From Nitrospinaceae bacterium UBA7883 (GTDB taxonomy: Bacteria; Nitrospinota_A; UBA7883), in assembly GCA_002500605.1 (NCBI GenBank), contig DLRR01000012.1, forward strand, positions 124,001-188,000: 64,000 nt of DNA. Direction: 5' to 3'. A program made the translations under genes and the position numbers. Of the stretch, positions 29,150 to 38,248 are shown piece by piece. The notes beneath the pieces are model-generated. The model worked only from the letters and a program-made list of their open reading frames with translations, made no database searches and was not told where the DNA came from. The number at the start of each line of letters is the position of its first letter. Within the stretch, counting starts at the first letter, position 1.

Positions 29150-30102
29150 AAATTGTTTTGGCGTGGATAGTCTTAAGTATTTTCTCGAATGAACCAGCGG
29201 CATTGGCAAGTACTGAACAAATACTGGATCGAATTGTTGCAAATGTTAATGGTGAAATTATTCTACTCTCTGATCTGCGCAAGGAAATAGCCAGTCTTCG
29301 TGATATGCAACGCAATGGTGCAAAAATAGACAGTTCAATGGTAACTGAAAGTGCTGTATTGCAGTCAATCATTGATGAAAGCATTATTGCTTTTCACGCG
29401 AAAGAACGAGAAATTAAGGTCAGTGCAATTGAAGTTGATCAAATGATTGAGGAAATCAAAGAGGAAAATGGTTTTTCGGATGAAGAGTTGATACATGCCC
29501 TTAAATCACAAAGCTCTTCAATACAACAATTGCGTAAAAACCTGAAACGCCGAAGGCTAGTAAAAAAAGTTATGAGTTATGAAATAACTCAGACTAATAT
29601 CTCCGAAAATGAGATAAGACAATATTACATTAAAAACAAAGATAAGTTTACTAAAGTCGGCCGTATCAGAGCTAAACATATAGTCATCCTGCTACCTAAG
29701 GAATCTGGAAAAACTAAGCATGCCGAAGTTAAAAAAACCATATATGAACTGCTTGCAAAAATACAAAATGGTGGTAATTTTTCCGAAATTGCCAGTAAAT
29801 ATTCTCAAGATGGCTCAGCCAGCCTTGGTGGCGACTTGGGGTGGTTTAAGCCTGGTGATATGGTTCCCGAGTTCGAACAGATAGCATTTTCGTTGAAAGA
29901 GGGCGAATTAGGTGGACCAGTTAAAACTAAGTTTGGATACCACTTAATTTTAGTTACAAACCGCGAGAAACCAGAGTTGGTACCGTTGAAAGATGTATCG
30001 GCAAAAATAGAAAAAGAGCTATCCGCTGTCAAGTTTAACGATAACCGCCAAGAATGGATAGACCGCCTGCGCGAAGAAGCTTACATTGAGTTAATGCAAT
30101 GA
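29146..30102 (+). CDS. surA: Periplasmic chaperone/peptidyl-prolyl isomerase SurA
   Basis: Outer-membrane protein chaperone of 318 aa. I choose the GTG at 29146, because it overlaps the upstream stop as GTGA and gives a clean signal peptide ending ALA-S; the frame is open further upstream to 29077, which would hide the signal. The SurA N-domain (RIVANVNGEIILLSDL) is followed by one parvulin domain with GGDLGWFKPGDMVPEFE and GYHLILV. E. coli SurA has two parvulin domains; this shorter one-domain form is common outside gammaproteobacteria. Confidence 0.92.
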   Translation: MKIVLAWIVLSIFSNEPAALASTEQILDRIVANVNGEIILLSDLRKEIASLRDMQRNGAKIDSSMVTESAVLQSIIDESIIAFHAKEREIKVSAIEVDQMIEEIKEENGFSDEELIHALKSQSSSIQQLRKNLKRRRLVKKVMSYEITQTNISENEIRQYYIKNKDKFTKVGRIRAKHIVILLPKESGKTKHAEVKKTIYELLAKIQNGGNFSEIASKYSQDGSASLGGDLGWFKPGDMVPEFEQIAFSLKEGELGGPVKTKFGYHLILVTNREKPELVPLKDVSAKIEKELSAVKFNDNRQEWIDRLREEAYIELMQ

Positions 30103-30147
30103 TCAAACTAGCTATTCCCACTTTGCAGCAAATAAGGAAAGTGTAAA

Positions 30148-31167
30148 ATGACCATAAAGGCATTAGGACTTTTGTCAGGAGGGCTGGACAGTCACTTGGC
30201 CACCCATATTATGCAAGACATGGGTTTCGATATTACTCTTCTAAACTTTTCTAGCCCTTTTTGTAATTGCACCAAAAAGAAAGCAAGTTGTAATAATGAG
30301 GCCAAAAAAATTGCCGATGAACTTGGAATGCCTTGTCAGGTTGAGTTTTTAGGACAAGAGTATCTGGACATTATCAGAAATCCAAAATTTGGCTACGGCA
30401 AAAACATGAACCCATGTATTGATTGCAGGGTTATGATTTTCAAGAGAGCTAAATCGAAGATGAAAAAGCTTGGGTCTGCATTCATCTTTACTGGAGAAGT
30501 GCTCGATCAACGCCCAATGTCACAAAACCTAACGAAGATGACTATGATTGAAAGGGAGTCAGGTTTAGAAGGCTATGTGGTAAGACCGCTCTCCGCAAAA
30601 CTTCTACCACCTACAATACCGGAAAAAGAAGGCATTATTGACCGTGAAAAGATGCTCAGCATACGAGGAAGAAGCAGAAAAGATCAGATCCAGTTGGGCC
30701 GTGATGAATACAGTTTACCGGAAGAAAGCCTATGTTCTTCTGGAGGGTGTTTGCTAACAGACCCAAATTTTGCGGTTCGTATCAGGGATCTAATGGAAAA
30801 CAGCGTTGGTGCTACTGTGAAAGATACCCACTTTCTCAAAGTTGGTCGTCACTTCCGACTAACTAACAAGCTAAAAGTAGTAGTTGGCAGAAATCATGAA
30901 GAGAACAATAAACTGGAAAAAATGGCATCCAGTACAGATTTTTTGTTCTACCCTGATCATATCGGTATAAAGGGGCCATTGACTGTTATACAGGGTTTCT
31001 TTGATAAAGATACTATCAAGCAGATTGGAGGAATTTCCTCAAGTTATTGCTCTGGAACAGAAGGAAAACCAGTTAGAATGGTTTATAGAACAAAATCTGG
31101 TGCCAACAAGTGGTTTGTAATGGCTAAACCAGCTACAAAGGAAATGATTGAAAAATGGCGCATTTAG
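30148..31167 (+). CDS. PP-loop tRNA thiolation enzyme with C-terminal NFACT-R-like domain
   Basis: 339 aa. The N-terminus is an ATP-pyrophosphatase with SGGLDS (residues 10-15), the adenylating motif of ThiI/MnmA-type tRNA sulfurtransferases. Cys clusters follow: C39, C41 and C48, then C90 and C93 (PCIDC), then C196 and C201, available for an Fe-S cluster or persulfide. The tail from about 228 to 335 resembles the RNA-binding NFACT-R domain described in ThiI-like proteins: VVVGRNHEEN matches VLVGRNDREN of the NadC fusion at 10219-11541. A NifS-type desulfurase gene follows after 33 bases, giving a sulfur donor. The target base (4- or 2-thiouridine) is not determined. Confidence 0.85.
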   Translation: MTIKALGLLSGGLDSHLATHIMQDMGFDITLLNFSSPFCNCTKKKASCNNEAKKIADELGMPCQVEFLGQEYLDIIRNPKFGYGKNMNPCIDCRVMIFKRAKSKMKKLGSAFIFTGEVLDQRPMSQNLTKMTMIERESGLEGYVVRPLSAKLLPPTIPEKEGIIDREKMLSIRGRSRKDQIQLGRDEYSLPEESLCSSGGCLLTDPNFAVRIRDLMENSVGATVKDTHFLKVGRHFRLTNKLKVVVGRNHEENNKLEKMASSTDFLFYPDHIGIKGPLTVIQGFFDKDTIKQIGGISSSYCSGTEGKPVRMVYRTKSGANKWFVMAKPATKEMIEKWRI

Positions 31168-31200
31168 CTGATATGGTAAAATACAACTGGAGGGACTGAC

Positions 31201-32436
31201 ATGAATGAACCTCGCCGAGTCTATCTTGACAATAATGCAACAACCCCGGTACACCCAAAAGTAATTGAGGCGATGCTCCCCTTTTTCAAAGATGGGTTTG
31301 GAAATCCATCATCGGGGCATGCTTATGGCCGTTTTGTAAAAAACAAAATAAGTGAATCCAGAGAGATTGTGGCCAATGCTATAGGAGCCGAACCATCAGA
31401 GATCATTTTTACTTCAGGAGGTACAGAAGCTGATAACATAGCAATTTGTGGTTCGGCGGCTGGACATACTAAGAAAACTGACAGAACTCGGCTTGTTACC
31501 ACCACTATTGAGCATCCTGCGGTTTTAGAGACAGTCAAACATTTAGCCAAAAATGGGTATGAAGCAAGGTATATGCCTGTGGATAATGAGGCTTTAGTAA
31601 ACCCCGACTCACTTAACGATATGATCAACAATGAGACGGCTATAGTATCAGTAATGCATGCTAACAATGAAGTGGGCACAATTCAGCCAATTCGTGAAAT
31701 ATCGGAAATAGCTAAAAGTTATGGGGCGTTAATGCATACAGACGCAGTTCAAACGTTTACAAAAATACCAATTAACGTGGATGATGTTGGAGTTGATCTT
31801 CTTAGCTTATCCGGTCACAAGATAAACGGACCCAAAGGAATAGGTGCTCTATATATCCGAAAAGGGTCAAAAATAAAGCCAATAATTCATGGAGGGCACC
31901 ATGAGTTCGGCCTTAGGGCTGGAACAGAAAATGTTGCGGGTATAATCGGTTTAGCAGAGGCTGTAAGAATAGGCATAGAGAATTTGGTTGAAGATGCAAA
32001 TCATGCTCAAAAGATGCGAGACGAGCTCGAAAAACGAATTACTAAAACTATTCCATTTGTACGGCTGAACGGTCATAGAGAAAAGAGAATTCCAAATACT
32101 TTAAATATGTCCTTTGAATGCGTAGAAGGTGAGGCGCTGTTAATTAATCTAGATATGGCAGGAATAGCCATATCAACTGGCTCAGCATGTAGTTCAGGTT
32201 CACTAGACCCTAGCCATGTGTTGTTAGCAATGGGTATCCCACACGAAATCGTTCATGGAAGCCTGAGGTTTTCGTTTGGTCCGACAAATACAATAGAGGA
32301 TATAGACTATGTTATGACCCATCTGCCAAGGATCATAGATATGGTTCGCCAAATTTCTCCACTTTGGGACTCTGACAATGGCAAAGTTCTCACTGTGGAA
32401 GAAGCTGCGATTGGATCCTTACATGTGGGTCACTGA
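31201..32436 (+). CDS. Cysteine desulfurase, NifS/IscS type
   Basis: PLP enzyme releasing sulfur from cysteine as an enzyme-bound persulfide. 411 aa. Markers are YLDNNATTPVHP near the N-terminus, the PLP Lys in SGHKINGPKG near 206, RAGTENV, and the catalytic Cys loop SACSSGS near 328-334. A GGAGGG Shine-Dalgarno precedes the ATG. No iscU or nifU is next to it, whereas the PP-loop thiolation gene is directly upstream, so tRNA thiolation is its likely main job, with Fe-S assembly possible. Confidence 0.94.
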   Translation: MNEPRRVYLDNNATTPVHPKVIEAMLPFFKDGFGNPSSGHAYGRFVKNKISESREIVANAIGAEPSEIIFTSGGTEADNIAICGSAAGHTKKTDRTRLVTTTIEHPAVLETVKHLAKNGYEARYMPVDNEALVNPDSLNDMINNETAIVSVMHANNEVGTIQPIREISEIAKSYGALMHTDAVQTFTKIPINVDDVGVDLLSLSGHKINGPKGIGALYIRKGSKIKPIIHGGHHEFGLRAGTENVAGIIGLAEAVRIGIENLVEDANHAQKMRDELEKRITKTIPFVRLNGHREKRIPNTLNMSFECVEGEALLINLDMAGIAISTGSACSSGSLDPSHVLLAMGIPHEIVHGSLRFSFGPTNTIEDIDYVMTHLPRIIDMVRQISPLWDSDNGKVLTVEEAAIGSLHVGH

Positions 32437-32541
32437 TAACAAATTGGTAGATCTACTTCTTATCTATCTTGCTTGTAAAGTTTCAAGCGAGCATACCTTG
32501 CGGAATTCCAAGTTTCCAAGTACAACCTTTATTAAGTACTC

Positions 32542-32925
32542 TCAGTACCTCTTATCCAAGTAGTCTTGGACTATAGTTAAATGATCAAAAACTAGTAATG
32601 GCAACTGATCTTTGCCGAAGAGTCTAGCAGTTTTAGCATCCGAGCCAGCCTTAGGAGTTCCCGCAGCACTTGCAATAAATACAAGAGACACGTTGTGTTG
32701 CCTAGGATCGCGATTCGGGTTTGAGTACATGTGAAATTGTCTAATTAATTTCACATTTAGACCGGTTTCTTCTTTGGCCTCACGAATAGCAGCATCTTCA
32801 ACTGACTCACCATAGTCGACATAGCCACCAGGTATGGCCCATCCATACGGTTCATTAATCCTTTCAATTAACACAATCTTCTTTTTAATTTCTATGATAA
32901 TGTCTACAGTGACACTAGGATTCAT
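32542..32925 (-). CDS. Nudix hydrolase, 5' end apparently frameshifted
   Basis: Nudix pyrophosphohydrolase with the full box GGYVDYGESVEDAAIREAKE followed by ETGL (GX5EX7REUXEEXGU). The ATG at 32925 begins in mid-domain: the same frame continues upstream and encodes TVCPKCGTSVVKY, a Zn-ribbon that Nudix relatives carry directly before NPxxTVDIII. No start codon is available before a TGA in that frame. One extra A in the run of nine (32964-32972) would connect it to a GTG at 32975 that overlaps the hisC stop as GTGA. I therefore think the native protein is about 17 residues longer. Substrate unknown. Confidence 0.85.
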   Translation of the reverse strand: MNPSVTVDIIIEIKKKIVLIERINEPYGWAIPGGYVDYGESVEDAAIREAKEETGLNVKLIRQFHMYSNPNRDPRQHNVSLVFIASAAGTPKAGSDAKTARLFGKDQLPLLVFDHLTIVQDYLDKRY

Positions 32926-32971
32926 ATATTTGACGACACTTGTGCCACATTTAGGGCAAACCGTTTTTTTT

Positions 32972-34051
32972 TCACACGGATTCTCTCAGTGCCCATAGGA
33001 AGCGATCATTGTCAGCAGGTTTTCCAATTGTCACTCGAAAAAAGTCACCTAATTTAGGCATGTTCTTAAACCACCGTACTCTGATACCATTATCCAACAA
33101 CCCTTTATAGGTGCCACTAATATCAGATTTAATTTTCATTAATATAAAATTGGCCGATGATGGTACTGGGTCCACTTTTTCCACAGTCTTCAAAATTTTG
33201 TATGCCCTATCGCGTTCATTTATGACCAAAGTTACCTGACTCATTATCTCATCCCAGCTTTTAATGGCTTCAATTGCCACAGACTGGGTAACTGAGTTTA
33301 TGTTATATGGTAACCGCACCTTGTTAATATGTTCCACTAAATTGATATCGCCAAGCATATAACCAAGGCGTATAGCAGCTAGACCAACTTTGGAAAGTGT
33401 TTTAAGTACAATAATATTTGGCAAAGATCTATAAATCTTATCAACGCTAAAGGGAGCGTAATCAACATACGCTTCATCAATCACAACAATACCATTACAA
33501 TTATTTGCAATGTGTTCAATCTGTTCAATAGAGTATTGCTTCCCTGTGGGGTTGTTTGGTGAAGCTATGAACACTACTTTCGGGTTTGATTTAGAAATGT
33601 TGTCCAGAAAAGAATCCATATTCAAAGTCCAATCCTCCTGGAGAGGGACCTCTACACAATCAGCTGAAAGAATCTTTGCTATGGAACTATACATAACGAA
33701 AGTTGGTGTAGGCATAAGCACGCTGTCGCCAGGGTTGCAGAAAGTTGAAATTATGGTTTGTATAATTTCATCAGAGCCATTTCCAAACAAAATTTCGTTT
33801 GGTTCTGCTGCTTCTTTATTTGCCACAACTTCTCGCAAGGCGGTTCCATTTATATCTGGGTAGCGGTTAAGCTCGGTGCTGGCTATTATCTCGTAAAGTC
33901 GCTCCCCGAACTTTTCTGACAAGGAATAAGGAGACTCATTTGCATCTAATACAACTGGACATGGCACCTGTTCTACATGATAAGCTACAGTCTCTCTGAT
34001 GTTAGGTCTAACAATGGATTGCACATCTTTGTAATCATTTTTCTTGTTCAT
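32972..34051 (-). CDS. hisC: Histidinol-phosphate aminotransferase
   Basis: PLP class II aminotransferase converting imidazole-acetol phosphate to histidinol phosphate. 359 aa, with the PLP Lys in KTLSKVGLA near 218, the conserved SPNNPTG near 159, and VVIDEAYVDY. It follows hisD by 17 bases, consistent with histidine synthesis; the family also includes aromatic and cobalamin-related aminotransferases, which the hisD neighbour argues against. The Nudix gene follows immediately. Confidence 0.94.
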   Translation of the reverse strand: MNKKNDYKDVQSIVRPNIRETVAYHVEQVPCPVVLDANESPYSLSEKFGERLYEIIASTELNRYPDINGTALREVVANKEAAEPNEILFGNGSDEIIQTIISTFCNPGDSVLMPTPTFVMYSSIAKILSADCVEVPLQEDWTLNMDSFLDNISKSNPKVVFIASPNNPTGKQYSIEQIEHIANNCNGIVVIDEAYVDYAPFSVDKIYRSLPNIIVLKTLSKVGLAAIRLGYMLGDINLVEHINKVRLPYNINSVTQSVAIEAIKSWDEIMSQVTLVINERDRAYKILKTVEKVDPVPSSANFILMKIKSDISGTYKGLLDNGIRVRWFKNMPKLGDFFRVTIGKPADNDRFLWALRESV

Positions 34052-34068
34052 TGTATTCGTAGTATAGC

Positions 34069-35364
34069 CTACAACTTGGACTTGTTGAGTCTAATGCTCA
34101 CCGCCTTAGCATGAGCAGTCAGCCCTTCTTCAGCCGCAACGGTAATTGCCGGTTTGGACAGTCTTTCTAATCCTTCGCGGTTGCATTTAATAAGGCTAGT
34201 GCGTTTCATAAAATCGTAAACTCCTAATGGTGAAGAAAATCTCGCCGAGCCACCTGTCGGGAGTACATGGTTTGGCCCAGCACAGTAGTCACCTATGGCC
34301 TCTGGTGTCCATTGCCCAACGAACACCGCTCCAGCATTTCTAATTCGCTTTACATGTCTATCAGCGTTTAGTATTGATAGTTCAAAATGCTCTGGTGCAA
34401 ACCTATTCGAGACATCGAATGCTTCTTTAAGATTATTTACTACAAAGCAGAAGCAATTTTTTTTCAGGCATTTCCTGATAATTTCTTTTCTGGGCAGCAC
34501 CTTAATTTGGGCCTTAAGCTCTTTAGCAACCTCCATAGCCAGTGCTTCATTCGTTGTTACCAGTATTGGATAAGCGTTTTCATCATGCTCGGCCTGAGAA
34601 AGAAGATCTGCAGCTATAAAGGCTGGGTTAGCAGTTCTATCGGCAAGTATGAGTATTTCACTAGGACCAGCTATCATATCTATATCTACAAAACCAAATA
34701 CTTGGCGCTTAGCCTCAGCTACAAACACATTTCCAGGACCTACGATTTTGTCCACAGGGTTAATCGACTTGGTTCCAAAAGCCAAGGCCGCGATAGCTTG
34801 TGCCCCCCCCATCCTATATATCTCGTCTACACCAGCAATTTTTGCGGCAGCTAAGGTGTGCGGATTACATAGGCCTTTCGGTGCTGGAGTTACCATTACA
34901 ATCCGCTTCACACCAGCGATTTTTGCTGGGATTGCATTCATCAGTACAGAGCTAGGGTAGGAGGCCTTGCCACCAGGTACATATAGGCCTGCAGACAAAA
35001 GTGGCCTAATAATCTGGCCTAAAGTTGTACCTTTGTCGTAATAAGACCATGATGATTCTTTCTGTTTCCTATGGAAAGCACGGATTCTTTCAGCAGACTT
35101 TTCTAAAGCCAATATAACTTTGCGATCCGAGTCTTTGAAACTTTTATTTAGCTCAAGCTTCGCAACTCTAATGGATTGAAAACTATCGTCTATTCCATCA
35201 TACTTTTTGTTATAAGCTGAGATGGCCTTGTCTCCTCTTTTTCTAACATTTAATATTATCTTGGCGACTATTTCTGATACGTCCACAGGACCGCATTTCA
35301 TCCTCCCATCGAGTCGTTTCATAATCTTTTCAAGCTCAGCTCCTTTTGCCCTTACTATCTTCAT
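34069..35364 (-). CDS. hisD: Histidinol dehydrogenase
   Basis: Zn enzyme that oxidises histidinol to histidine in two NAD-dependent steps. 431 aa. Landmarks are VPGGKASYPSSVLM (about 135), GGAQAIAALAFGT (about 192), KIVGPGNVFVAEAK, DMIAGPSEILI, the Zn ligand AEHDE (about 265) and the FAPEHFEL segment (about 329). Its ATG overlaps the stop of the GH57 gene (ATGA). Together with hisC it represents only a fragment of the his pathway; hisG, hisB, hisH, hisA and hisF are elsewhere. Confidence 0.97.
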   Translation of the reverse strand: MKIVRAKGAELEKIMKRLDGRMKCGPVDVSEIVAKIILNVRKRGDKAISAYNKKYDGIDDSFQSIRVAKLELNKSFKDSDRKVILALEKSAERIRAFHRKQKESSWSYYDKGTTLGQIIRPLLSAGLYVPGGKASYPSSVLMNAIPAKIAGVKRIVMVTPAPKGLCNPHTLAAAKIAGVDEIYRMGGAQAIAALAFGTKSINPVDKIVGPGNVFVAEAKRQVFGFVDIDMIAGPSEILILADRTANPAFIAADLLSQAEHDENAYPILVTTNEALAMEVAKELKAQIKVLPRKEIIRKCLKKNCFCFVVNNLKEAFDVSNRFAPEHFELSILNADRHVKRIRNAGAVFVGQWTPEAIGDYCAGPNHVLPTGGSARFSSPLGVYDFMKRTSLIKCNREGLERLSKPAITVAAEEGLTAHAKAVSIRLNKSKL

Positions 35365-37520
35365 CGCGCTTTCTCCACTTCAAGCCTGATTGTCAATCCT
35401 ATGGGTTTACTTGGATTAAAGTTAATATCAAATAGTAGCGCTATGCAAGATCCTTGATAGGTACGCTCTATGCCAAATTCTGATTGGGAAACCGTCTCTA
35501 CCGGAAACCGCCAAGATGCAAAAGCCTTGTCTGCTCTAACCTTTACAATCATTCCGCTCCAATCGTCCCTCATCCCGACCATATCAACTTCTTTATCTTC
35601 AATTACTTCTTTGAGCCTCGGCCTACCTTTTACATTTCCTCCAATCCAGTACCTGTCAACAGCGTCTACTGCTAGCATGGTAAGGTTGAACTCGACAGCC
35701 AATCGATAAGATATGACTGTATTGCTTCTGTTCGTAATTTCATAGTTTGCCATTATGGAGCTATCACCACCAATCAAAGAAAAAGTTTTTTTCATCGTTA
35801 ATGGCAGTGGCACATTACCCATGTAAATATGCCCGTCTCTAGTCATTTCTGCTTCAACAGTAGCAACTCCAGATTTTTCATCTCTGTTTTTCTTTGTCTT
35901 TGTTAATATGAATTGATTTGAGATAAAGTCTCCATAGTCTCTGAAGGTCTGTTCATTGTAGTCTTTTATGTTCGTATTATGTGAAATGAATCTGTCTTGA
36001 AAGCAGTGTCTCTCCTTCTGATCATATATGATGAGGTCATCGCAATTACCATCTATTAACTTAACGGCATCATGAATTGACACTGGTTGGTCTGCACTAT
36101 TGCTATTATTATCTTTTCCAAGTTCAAAATGGTAAGCCTCTTTACGGCGCGAAAGTGTGTTCGTTAATGAAAACAAGTTTGGCCTGTAGTCGAAAATATT
36201 CATTGCTCCACCTTTTGATGGAGCAATCAGGGCAAAGGTTTTTTTATTTTCCAGTAAAACATCCTCTGACCCATCAGCATTGAAGTCAAGTTGAGAAATG
36301 TTAACCCAATCATCGCCATCGTAAATAACATCGTTAATTAGATTCTCTGTTTTAATGATATTGCTATATAATGCGTGTCTTAGATAATTCAGGTACAGAC
36401 CCCCAAACATTCCGTGCCAATACGCGCAGTTACATTGCCCCTTATATAGTCCGTCTATAGCTTCACTAAGCAAACTGTCTTTCAACTTTGTCTTAGTTCT
36501 TTTTAGCTTGCCTGAAACAAAAATCATTTTCTTGTGCATCCGGTTAGATTCTTCATATTTGGCTAAAAAATTATGCCAAATTCCACCATGTAAGAAAGGC
36601 TCCAACAAATCACGTTTGTTGATATCCTCCAATTCACTCAAAGCACTTTGAAAAGTTATAGAAGCCTCGGGGTTTAGGCTCCATTTCGACATTTCCTTAT
36701 ACGATGCAACTGGAAAATATAGTCTGCCTTTGGAGGGGAATTGGTCTAAAAATTCACAAAAGTGTGGCATTTTAATGCGATCGGAGTTTTCTTCTAAGGC
36801 GGTGTAAAAATTTTCCAGCCATCCTTTTTTAAATACCCATTCGCCAGTTTCAGGCCACATGCCAAACTTCTCCCCGTCGTCTCCGTATGTAACCCCAAGA
36901 CATGATTCAAGGTTTGTGCTGGACAGCAAGTAATTAATAACTTCATCTGGCATGTGAAAAGGAATGGAATATCGCAACTCTTTGTTGATAGGAAACACAG
37001 CCAATTTATGGCCATGTGTTTCCGTCATATAATAGCCATCAATAGCATCACCACTTAGACCTGCGTAATAGAAATGTGTATCATCAAGCAGGGTATAGCG
37101 CAAACCTGCTTGTGCTATTATTTTTGGCAAGCCTAGATCCCAGACACGTTCGGCTAGCCAGACACCTTGCGGTTTATACCCAAATCTTTTCTTGATGTAA
37201 TCGTTCATCATCACCACTTGGCCAATTGCATCTTCTTCTGGAATAACTGAAAGAATAGGCTCGTAAAACCCTCCAGAGAGAACTTCGATTTGTCCACTGT
37301 CTACCATAGGTGATATTAGGTTAAAATATTCTGGCTTGTTAACCTCTATCCATTCAAACAACGGGCCGCTATGGTGAATAGCCATTCGAACCGCTGGATG
37401 TCTTTTTAAAACCTCAATCTGAGGTAAATAACACTCATTAAAGGCCTTTTCGAACACACTATCAAAATTTCCTACAGGTTGATGGTTGTGTATAGCAAAA
37501 AGAAAATTTATTGGGCTCAT
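35361..37520 (-). CDS. GH57 family alpha-glucanotransferase/amylase-like enzyme
   Basis: 719 aa glycoside hydrolase family 57 protein with the DUF1925 and DUF1926 C-terminal regions found in 4-alpha-glucanotransferases. The N-terminal motif AIHNHQP is present. The catalytic nucleophile Glu is in WLAERVWD (about 122), and the acid/base Asp in YGDDGEKFGMWP (about 215). No signal peptide, so it is cytoplasmic and probably acts on glycogen or maltodextrins. The gene overlaps hisD by four bases, an unexpected coupling of glycogen metabolism to histidine synthesis. Confidence 0.9.
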   Translation of the reverse strand: MSPINFLFAIHNHQPVGNFDSVFEKAFNECYLPQIEVLKRHPAVRMAIHHSGPLFEWIEVNKPEYFNLISPMVDSGQIEVLSGGFYEPILSVIPEEDAIGQVVMMNDYIKKRFGYKPQGVWLAERVWDLGLPKIIAQAGLRYTLLDDTHFYYAGLSGDAIDGYYMTETHGHKLAVFPINKELRYSIPFHMPDEVINYLLSSTNLESCLGVTYGDDGEKFGMWPETGEWVFKKGWLENFYTALEENSDRIKMPHFCEFLDQFPSKGRLYFPVASYKEMSKWSLNPEASITFQSALSELEDINKRDLLEPFLHGGIWHNFLAKYEESNRMHKKMIFVSGKLKRTKTKLKDSLLSEAIDGLYKGQCNCAYWHGMFGGLYLNYLRHALYSNIIKTENLINDVIYDGDDWVNISQLDFNADGSEDVLLENKKTFALIAPSKGGAMNIFDYRPNLFSLTNTLSRRKEAYHFELGKDNNSNSADQPVSIHDAVKLIDGNCDDLIIYDQKERHCFQDRFISHNTNIKDYNEQTFRDYGDFISNQFILTKTKKNRDEKSGVATVEAEMTRDGHIYMGNVPLPLTMKKTFSLIGGDSSIMANYEITNRSNTVISYRLAVEFNLTMLAVDAVDRYWIGGNVKGRPRLKEVIEDKEVDMVGMRDDWSGMIVKVRADKAFASWRFPVETVSQSEFGIERTYQGSCIALLFDINFNPSKPIGLTIRLEVEKAR

Positions 37521-37669
37521 AATTTGTCGTTTAGTTGACGTGTTTATTAACTTGCAGCAACCTGGTTTTCTCTTTGATATTCGAATGTGTTGCTACGTAA
37601 CAATGAATTAAGAAAATATAACAATCTAACGTTGTCTATCTTTTTTGGATATAACGCCTTGTTCCTACG

Positions 37670-38230
37670 CTAATCTACATCTTCACGGACGTTGACATTT
37701 TTAAATGAATCAAGGGATGGGTCTACATTTCTTAGCTCCACTTCACTGATATGTGACTTATCTAGTTTTTCACGGAATTCGTTGAACTGGATATCAACTC
37801 GGTCAATTCTATCTTTAAACCTGTTTATTGCTGACCTACGATAGATTGCAAGCATCCCCTGCTCAAGTCCATTGCATATAGGCACGATTGCGTCACCTGG
37901 AAGATGGGCCTTGCTAATAATAAATGCAACAACTTCTTCGTTAATTAACGGCATATCACATGCGGCAAGCATTAATTGATCAGCGCCTGTTTTCATAAAC
38001 GCAGTATAAAGACCAGATAATGGACCCATGCCTTGTATAAGGTCTGGATAAACTTCAACCCCTAGGCTTTTGTAGCGATCAGGATGATTGGCTACAATAA
38101 CAGTACGTTCAGATATAGGAACCACAACCGATAGGACCCTCTCAACCATATGCAAACCCCGGTACTTTACAAATGACTTGTCCGTACCCATTCTTTTGCT
38201 CTCACCACCAGCCATGACAGCTATTATCAT
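37670..38230 (-). CDS. mobA: Molybdenum cofactor guanylyltransferase
   Basis: Nucleotidyltransferase attaching GMP to molybdopterin to make MGD. 186 aa. It has the N-terminal MAGGESKRMGTDKSF nucleotide-binding loop (6-20), DLIQGMGPLSG (about 63-73) and the metal-binding CDMPLI (about 91-96). It is 18 bases after moaE in the moaD-moaE-mobA run. MGD is used by formate dehydrogenase, nitrate reductase and DMSO reductase-type enzymes, none of which is in the window. Confidence 0.94.
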   Translation of the reverse strand: MIIAVMAGGESKRMGTDKSFVKYRGLHMVERVLSVVVPISERTVIVANHPDRYKSLGVEVYPDLIQGMGPLSGLYTAFMKTGADQLMLAACDMPLINEEVVAFIISKAHLPGDAIVPICNGLEQGMLAIYRRSAINRFKDRIDRVDIQFNEFREKLDKSHISEVELRNVDPSLDSFKNVNVREDVD

Positions 38231-38248
38231 TGTACTATTTTTAACATT

